Positions 32,125 to 39,700 of a DNA stretch of 64,000 nt are shown here, piece after piece (within the stretch, counting starts at the first letter, position 1; every line of letters begins with the position of its first letter). Made by a program: the position numbers and the translations under genes. Source of the stretch: Antribacter gilvus. GTDB taxonomy: Bacteria; Actinomycetota; Actinomycetes; Actinomycetales; Cellulomonadaceae. The stretch covers positions 49,006 through 113,005 of the forward strand of contig NZ_QXTH01000015.1 in the NCBI RefSeq assembly GCF_003946865.1. The letters run 5' to 3'. The notes below the pieces were generated by a model, which saw only the letters and a list, made by a program, of their open reading frames with translations, ran no database searches and was not told the origin of the DNA.

Positions 32125-32684
32125 TTCGTCACCTCGTTGGCGAAGGCAAGCAGTTCATCGATGCTGACGTCCGTGCCGGCGAGGAGCAGGTTGGCACGTC
32201 CGAGGGGCACCTCGAGGTGCGTGAAGTTCGGGTTCTCGTCCTCGGAGAAGCCGAACGCTGGCACCCCGTGCTTCGTCCTGAGCTCCGCGACGACCAGACC
32301 GGGAGGGAAGTCCTTCGCTGCGTACGACCTGGACTCTCCGACGCCCATCGTCACGACCGCGCCGCCGGGCGCGGTCGGGTCGACCTCTCGCGAATGGGTG
32401 TATTGATCGGTCCCGTACTGAATGTACGGCCGCCCTTCCGGGTCCTCCCCGCTACCCACCTGGTGGAACTCACCGACAACCGTGCGACCGCGCAGCTCCT
32501 CGATCAACGCAGCGGCGTCGAGAGACGCCATCGCACCGCTAGCGGGAACAACAGTCGGCTCGGACGCCGGCTGCTCGGTCGCCACTTCTGCCGCGCCTCG
32601 GTCCTCCAGAACGTACGGGCTGGCACACCCCGCAAGCAACAGCACTGCTGCCACAGGAATCCCAAGCCACTTGATGCGCGTCAC
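32121..32684 (-). CDS. Lipoprotein, hypothetical
   Basis: A 187-residue protein; the GTG at 32684 has GGGAG six bases upstream and is preferred over the ATG at 32696. The signal peptide ends in lipobox 'LLLAGC'. The mature part is acidic, without a recognised domain. It is translationally coupled to the peptidoglycan-binding protein that follows. Confidence 0.7.
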   Translation of the reverse strand: MTRIKWLGIPVAAVLLLAGCASPYVLEDRGAAEVATEQPASEPTVVPASGAMASLDAAALIEELRGRTVVGEFHQVGSGEDPEGRPYIQYGTDQYTHSREVDPTAPGGAVVTMGVGESRSYAAKDFPPGLVVAELRTKHGVPAFGFSEDENPNFTHLEVPLGRANLLLAGTDVSIDELLAFANEVTK

Positions 32685-32776
32685 ATGATCTCCCACTTAT
32701 TCGTGTCGGGCAGCCAAAAGGTCACCCGTCCGTCTGTGCACTCATGAACCAGCATTCGGCACTCGCCTAGGCCGCT

Positions 32777-33346
32777 TTAGGTTGATTCCGGTCCTGAGCG
32801 GGGCCACGCCTGGACAATGGACCTCATGGTTTGTGACTCCTTTTCAGCCTCAGAGACTAATGAAGAAATGTCCCCCGACAGGGCCTGAGCAATGTCCTTT
32901 TCCTGACACTTCGACTCGAACTCCGCAAGGTTGGAGAATGGCGCGATCGCAACCGGCTCTGGCCAAAGACGTGCGGCTTCCATAGCTGTCTCCAACGAGC
33001 TTCTAAGAACCTGTCCGGTACCACCGTCTCTTGCAGTCATCAATGCGTAGTTCGCGACATGCAGCCCCTTGACAAAGGGTGCCGCAAGCTCACCCTTATC
33101 GAACAAAACTGTAGCAAGGTGCCAGCTTGACGCGAGCCCTTCTGAGACCTGATCGACCTGATACTCTCCGCCTTGATGCCTTGAAAGGGCAGCACGAACA
33201 CCACGCTCGACAGGATCGTAATCATCCTCGAACCCGAAGATCCCCGAGACGGCCCCCAACGCCCCGCCCCAACGGATTGCTGTCGTGCAGCAGAGCGTGC
33301 CGGAATCCCTCGGTCCCAGCGAATCAACTGCCCCCGACACCCGCAT
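32777..33346 (-). CDS. Second gene downstream of Rhs toxin, candidate immunity/accessory
   Basis: An about 189-residue soluble protein; the ATG at 33346 is taken because upstream codons overlap the preceding gene in another frame. Readable parts include 'FEDDYDPVERGVRAALSRHQ', 'SWHLATVLFDKGELAAPFVK' and a Lys/Glu-rich C-terminal helix. Base composition is lower in GC than the ICE core, like the toxin tip. It starts 14 bases after the stop of the first immunity candidate. The family is not recognised. Confidence 0.6.
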   Translation of the reverse strand: MRVSGAVDSLGPRDSGTLCCTTAIRWGGALGAVSGIFGFEDDYDPVERGVRAALSRHQGGEYQVDQVSEGLASSWHLATVLFDKGELAAPFVKGLHVANYALMTARDGGTGQVLRSSLETAMEAARLWPEPVAIAPFSNLAEFESKCQEKDIAQALSGDISSLVSEAEKESQTMRSIVQAWPRSGPEST

Positions 33347-33359
33347 GATCGAGGTTGGG

Positions 33360-33755
33360 TTACGACTCCGACGATTCCCGGTCCACGCTTTGCGCACCGG
33401 GGGCAGCCGACCACCATGCCGCCTTGCTCTCATAGATGCCGCCCGACGGGGGCGTCCGAGAGTCACCGTCGTCCTCGCGCCACCAGACCCCAGAAGCAAC
33501 GAGGAAGTCACCCTCGTCATTGAGCAGAAACGTGCTCCCATCCGCTCCAGTCGACCCTTCAGGCAGCCTACGCGCCAACCTGATCCCGTCGAGTTCGGAC
33601 TTAGAGTGGACGGCACCGACTCCAGTGAAGACCAGGTCGACACGGCGTGGTTCACTCGCCTCCACGCTCCTAAACAGGAGGGTCTGATGCATCACGGTGT
33701 AATGCCACAAGCGGAATCGGCGATTCCACACTCGCAATATCTCGAGCTCTTGCAT
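33360..33755 (-). CDS. Candidate immunity protein for the Rhs toxin
   Basis: A 131-residue soluble protein whose start lies 5 bases after the stop of the Rhs gene. That tight placement behind a polymorphic toxin is the standard immunity position. Sequence blocks include 'MQELEILRVWNRRFRLWHYT' and 'DGSTFLLNDEGDFLVASGVW'. GC is lower than the ICE core. I do not recognise the family, so the pairing is by position. Confidence 0.65.
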   Translation of the reverse strand: MQELEILRVWNRRFRLWHYTVMHQTLLFRSVEASEPRRVDLVFTGVGAVHSKSELDGIRLARRLPEGSTGADGSTFLLNDEGDFLVASGVWWREDDGDSRTPPSGGIYESKAAWWSAAPGAQSVDRESSES

Positions 33756-33760
33756 TCCAA

Positions 33761-36700
33761 TCAGCTCCCGGGCTTCCGCAGGGTCGGCATATCAAACTGA
33801 ACAGGCGAACCGTCAAGGTAGAAGGATATACTACTCCAATCGCGGGTTTCGACTCGAAGCGATCGCCCAACGATGCCCATTTCCCATTCGGTGGCAAACC
33901 AGTTGTCACCGATTCCGTTCTCGTACGCGAGCTGGAACTTTTCGGAGGGGGTGCCCCCGTGAAACCCGTCAAGCATGATATGAAGCTGCTCGCCTGAGTA
34001 GTTCACCGCCTCGTGAACCTTCGACTTCCACTCCTCCACATCAAGAAAATGCGTCAGACCGTTCTTTTCAGCGAATTCGCGTAGCCCGTGGTTACGAAGG
34101 CCGAGAGCCACTCCACCCTCAGGGGAAGCGTCCGGAGTTTTTGGCCTAGGCTTTCGGGATGCGAAGTCTCCGACCAGCAGGACCGCGCTTGCGGTTGCAA
34201 CGGCGCTGCTGCCCGACTCGTAGCCTGCCTGGATACCAGATACGTCGCTCTTGAGGCCCGCCCACTGATTCTCAAGGGACATCTGATCGCCGGCTGCGAC
34301 CGCTTGGTCGCAGGTCGCCTGGTCTTCCTTAAGGCATCCGACGAAGCCAGTACCCCATTGAATTGCCCAGTCGGCCGTGCCCTCCAGTCCTGCAACGGCC
34401 TGGTCCAAGAGACTGGATCCAAAGTCCGCTACCCAATTCCCGGCATCGGAGAGCCAGTCGTGACCATCGGCTTCGATGCGGCTGATGGGGTTGCCTGCCG
34501 TGAATGCGTAGCGATTACCCGAGTAGGGGTCGGCGCCGAGTCCCACGTCGGCCAGAGCCCCGTTGTACATGTCCCGGGTCGTGAACCGGTTGAGGCCGGG
34601 AGAGTAGTCGCGGAATCCCATGTCGTAGGTGCCCGAGCTGGCGTCCCACCGCTTGGAGTTGTAGCGGTACGCGTTGTAGGGCTCGTTCGGCGCCGGGTCG
34701 CCGGGGTCAGGCTTGTCGATGCCGGTGAACTCGGAGGTGTCGTCTGACCCGTAGGCGGTGTATCCGTAGGTCGCTGTGACCTTGCCGGTGTCGTCGGTGA
34801 GGGTTTCGACGTCCGTGTGGGCGTTGTACCCGTAGTAGGCCGTCTCGGTCGACGTGCCCTCATGGGTGACCTGGGACAGGCGCTGACCCCAGGGGGAGTA
34901 CTGGTAAGACTTGGTGAGCTGACCGGCGACCTGCTCGGTGAGCACTTCGGAGGACATCCCAAGGTAGGTGTAGTCCGTGGTCTTTCCGCCAGTGGTGGTA
35001 GACGTGGTCCGGTCTAGCGGGTCGAACGTGTACGTCGTGGCCTCGAGTTGCCCTGCGTCGTTCATCTGCTCGGATTTCACGACGTGGTCGAACCCGTCGT
35101 AGGTGGTCCGCGCGATGACCTGGCCTACGGAGGTGGTCGACTTCTGCCGGCCGAAAGGGTCGTAGTGGTAGGCCGCGCTCGTGCCACCCAGAGCGGCGGA
35201 CAACAGCCGGTTGCGGTCGTATGTGTACGACGTGGTCGTGCCGCCAACGCTCTGGCTGATGACGTTCGCGTTGTCGTCATGGACGTACGTCTCGACAGAC
35301 GCCCCATTGCCGGCCTTGACCTTCGCGGTAAGCCGGTCGGCGGGGTCGTACGCGTAGGTTGTGGTCGAGTTCAGGTACGCGGCAGCGTTGTCGGCGTTCT
35401 GCTTCGAGGCGGCGTCGGTGGCCTGGTTGCCGTTGGGGTCATATGTGTACTCGTGGGAGGAGACGAGTGTGGTGCCGTCCTTCTCCTGCAGGGACTTCAG
35501 CGCGCCGTCGTTGAAGTACGTGTACGTGGCGAGGTTGCCGTTGGCTTTGGTCTCGGTCTCCTGCTGCCCACGGACGGTATAGGTGTACCGCGTGGTCTTA
35601 CCAGCGGCGGTGTCGGTCAGGTCGTCAACCGTGACGGTGTCGACCAGGTCGCGCAGGTCGTACGTGTACGCAGAGCTCTGCTTCGGGTGATTGACCGTGG
35701 TCGGCAGGCCGTTGGCGTCGTGCGCGTAGCCTGTGGTGGCCGTGGTCTGCCCCGCGAGGGCCTCAGTCACGGACGACACCTGGTTGAGGCCGTCGTACGC
35801 GATCGTGTACGCATCCGCCGCCCCAGTCCCGGAGGAGTCGTCGGCGATGCTGATCAGGTTGCCGTTAACGTCGTAGGCGTACGTGAATGTCTTCTGCTCA
35901 GTGTCAGCGTCGGCCGTGTTGTCTCGCACGAGACGGACCGCGTCGGCCACGACCACGCCCGTACCGGTCGGTGCAAGTTCGACCCGGGTCGGCTCCCCGG
36001 CCGAAAGGGTATAGGTGCCGACCTTGTGCCAGGCCCCGCCGCCTCGACGCTGGTCGACGCGGGCCACCGGCTCAGCGGTCTCCGCGCCGGTTTCACCGTG
36101 GGTAAAGGTGAACGGGGCGTCCGACGCGGCGGAGCTGACCTGGGGATAGGTGACGTACAGGTCGTACGCACCGTCGGCGGGCACGTCGAGGTTCCAGGTG
36201 AACTTGTCTGCAGTGGAGGTCGCCGCGATGTGGGTGCGGTGGTCGTAGCCCTGCTGGCCGGTGATGTTGCCGGTGCCCCAGGTGCCGGTGGGATTCGCCT
36301 GCTGGCTGTCGGTGTTGTCGGCCATTGCAATGTTCGACCCGACCGGCACGCCGTCGTCGGCTGTCGCGGCCAGCTTCCCGTCGGGGAAGTATGACCAGGT
36401 CATCGTGCGGTTCGTTGAACCGTCAGCGGACGTCAGGGTGCGGGCTGTCTGCTGGCCGAGGGCGTCGTACTCATACGTCGTCGCGATGCCCCACGGGTCG
36501 GTCGACTTCTTAACCCAACCATTGGCAAAGTACTCGACCCCGCTGGTGTTGCGGATGGTCTGGCCCTCCGACGGCGGCAGCGACGTCGCGGTCACGCGAC
36601 CGGCGGCGTCGTAGGTCGTCTCGGTGTAGACGTTCGGATCGTTGTACCGGGTGTGGGCCGGGTCGTACGGCTGGTACGACCGGACGGGCCGGTTGAGGGC

Positions 36701-39700
36701 GTCGTACTCGGTGCGGATCGCGAAGTCGTCGACGTTGGCGGTGGCGACGCCGCGCGGCGTGATGACGCGGGTGGTGTTGCCGACCTCGTCGTACTCGAAC
36801 TGCGTGGTCCGGAAGACCGTCGCGCCACCAGTGCCAGAGTGCGGTGCCTTCGTCTCGACCTGGGCACCGCGCTCGTCGTAGGTGACGTAGCTGGTGCTTC
36901 CCAGCGGGTCAGTGGCTGAGAGCGTCAGCCCGTCGGCGTCGTAGGTGGTGGTGGAGCGGTTGCCTGCGGCGTCGATCCCGGCGACGGGACGGTGGTTCCG
37001 GTCGTACTCGGTCTTGGAGGTGTAGTCGTCCAGGTTCGGGGAGGCAACCTTCTTGGGGTCACGGACCTCAACGACATTGCCGACGTTGTCGTACTCGTAC
37101 TCGATCTGGTCCCCGACCGCGTTCTTGACAGCGATCGACTGGTAGATCTCGTCGTAGAAATAACTGGTCGTGTAGTCGTCCGGGTTGCTCGTCGTCGCCG
37201 TGCCCTTCGGCTCGACGGATTTGAGGAGGTTTCCAACGTTGTCGTACGCGTATGTACTGATGCGGTCGCCGGACGTCGGAGTGTCCTTCGGCCCCGACGC
37301 GCTGGTGATCTGGTCAGTGGCGTCGTATACCGCCGTGGAGACGGCCCCGTTCGGCGCGGTGGACACAGTGACGTTGTCGTTCGCGTCGTAAGCCGGCGCA
37401 GGGCTGGTGATCGTCTCGGTCGCGGACTTGCGTACGGTGCCGACCAGTGGCCGGCCGTAGACGTCGTACGTCTGGGTGACGAGTCCGTCCAAGGGGTCCG
37501 CGGCCTGGGTGACTTGGCCTCGCACGTCGTAGGTGGTGGTCGCGATGTTGCCGAGCGCGTCCTCGGTGATCTCCGGGTACCCGACGGGCGTGTACTGCCG
37601 GTGCTCGGTGGTGTTGCCGTTCGCGTCGGTCGCGGTGAGCAGCTGCCCGTACTGGTCGTACGTGTACGACGTGGTGTAGTCACCCTCGGTCGCGGTGGCG
37701 AGGCCCCTGCCGTCGGTGACGGTCAGGAGGTTGCCGTACTGGTCGTAGGAGAACTGGTTCATGCGGCCGGCGGGTGAGGTGGTGCGGAAGATGTCCGCGG
37801 CGTACCCGTCGGCGCGGGTGGCGTACTCGTAGACAGCGGCGCCCGGCGGCGCCTGGGTGGCGGTCTCGCCGGGAACGCACTCTGAGGTGCCCGGCGCTCC
37901 GCCGTGGGCCGCGTTCTGCTCGGCGTCGCGCTGCCAGATCGGGAAGCCGGTCTTGGGGTCGTAGCAGTAGGCGGTGACGGCGCCGTTCGCCTCGGTCAGG
38001 GTTCGGACGTTGTTGTCGCCGTCCCAGGTCAGCGTGACGGTCTCGTTCTTGGCGTTGGTCACGCTGCGTGGGCGCCCGAAGTCGTCCGACACGTAGGTGG
38101 TGTTGTTGCCCTTGGCGTCGGTGACGGTGGTGTTCCACCAGTCGTCGGTCGTCGCGTGCGGGACGTAGTCGAAGGTGGTGACGCCGTCGAGGCGGTCGGT
38201 GATGGTCTGGACGGCCCAGTGGTCCTTGGGGTCGTCGCCCTCGGAGGGGTAGAAGTACGACAGGTCGGTGGCGTTACCGCGGGGGTCGGTGACCTGGACG
38301 AGCTTGACGTTCTTGTTGCCCTGGACCGCGTCGTAGGTGAAGGCGAAGGTCTTGGCGAGCGCGGTGTCGTTCGCGCCGTCGACCATCCGGCCCAGCAGGC
38401 CCTGCTCGGTGTAGAAGAAGTCGATCCGCCGGCCCGAGACGTCCGTCATGGACTTGACGTGGTCGTAGATCTTCGAGTTGGAGAGCTTGCCCGTGGCGGT
38501 GGTGACCTGGCCTGCGGCGTTGATGTACTGGTAGCCGGTCTGGCCCTTCTCCCAGTAGTCGACGGTGAGGGTCTGGCGGCCGGCCGGGTCGGTCACGTAC
38601 TGGAGGAACTTGCGCGGCTGGTTGTTCGAGTTCCGCTCGGCATACGTGAAGGTCTGGGTGTTGCCGTTCTTGTCGACGGTGGCCGTCATGTAGCCGTCGC
38701 ACCCGAAGAAGAACCGGGTGCCGTCGGGCCGCAGGAGCGTCCACGCACGGGGCTGCTCGTCCTTGCCGGGCGTGCAGTCCAGGCCGTCCGCGGCGGTGAG
38801 CTTGTAGTTGACGCCCGCGGGGGCGATCCAGCTGCCCGTCGTGGCGTCGAGCCGGAAGACGTGGGTGGTCCCGTCACCGTCCGGGAGGAAAACCTCGGTC
38901 GGTCGGGGGTTGGGGTGGAAGTCCAGCGGGGCGCCGAGGCGGATCGGGCCGCTGATCTGCGCGGACCAGCCGAACCCGGAGACCGTGTCGCTGGTGTCCT
39001 GGGAGTTGTACGCGAAGCGGGCGAACGTGGACAGGCCTCGGCCCGGGTTGGAGAACGCGTCGTAGGACCAGACGGCGTTGCCTGCCGCGACGTTGTTCAT
39101 GATCGTGGAGCCGGCGCCGGTGTTCTTCCCGGCGTAGGTGTAGAAGGACTCCAGGCCCAGTTGGTCGGACGTCGGGTCCTCGACGGCGACGTTCTGCTTC
39201 AGGCCACCCGCCGGCAGAGCCGCGATCCCGAAGTAGAGGGAGGCCGGCGACGTACCGGTGCCCTGTCCGCCGGCGGAGGGTGCGAGGCCGGCCTGCATGG
39301 GCGCGGCCTTGTCGACCACGCGCCACGTCAGGCTCAGGTCGGCACGCTTGTTGCCGCTGGACACGCCCGACAGGGCGGGTGCGGAGACCTGGACAGGGAC
39401 AGTGCGGGTCTCACCGGGGCTCATGTCCTGCGGCAGCGCGGTGGTCGGGATCGTCCCGCCCACAGCCGTGCCGTCGGGCAAGGACCAGGAGTAGGTCAGC
39501 GCCTGGCCGGCCACGGTCCACGTCGAGGTGGTGGTGTTCGTCAGTGTGACGTCGACGGTCTGCGCGCTGCCGGGCACCATGCGCGACGGCGTCTGCGGCA
39601 CGTAGAACGTCGACTCCGGCGTCTGGTCGATGTAAGTGATCGCGATCCGCGGTCCGGACCGCTCGAGGCCGCCGTTGTCGGCCACCTCGAGGGAGGCGAA

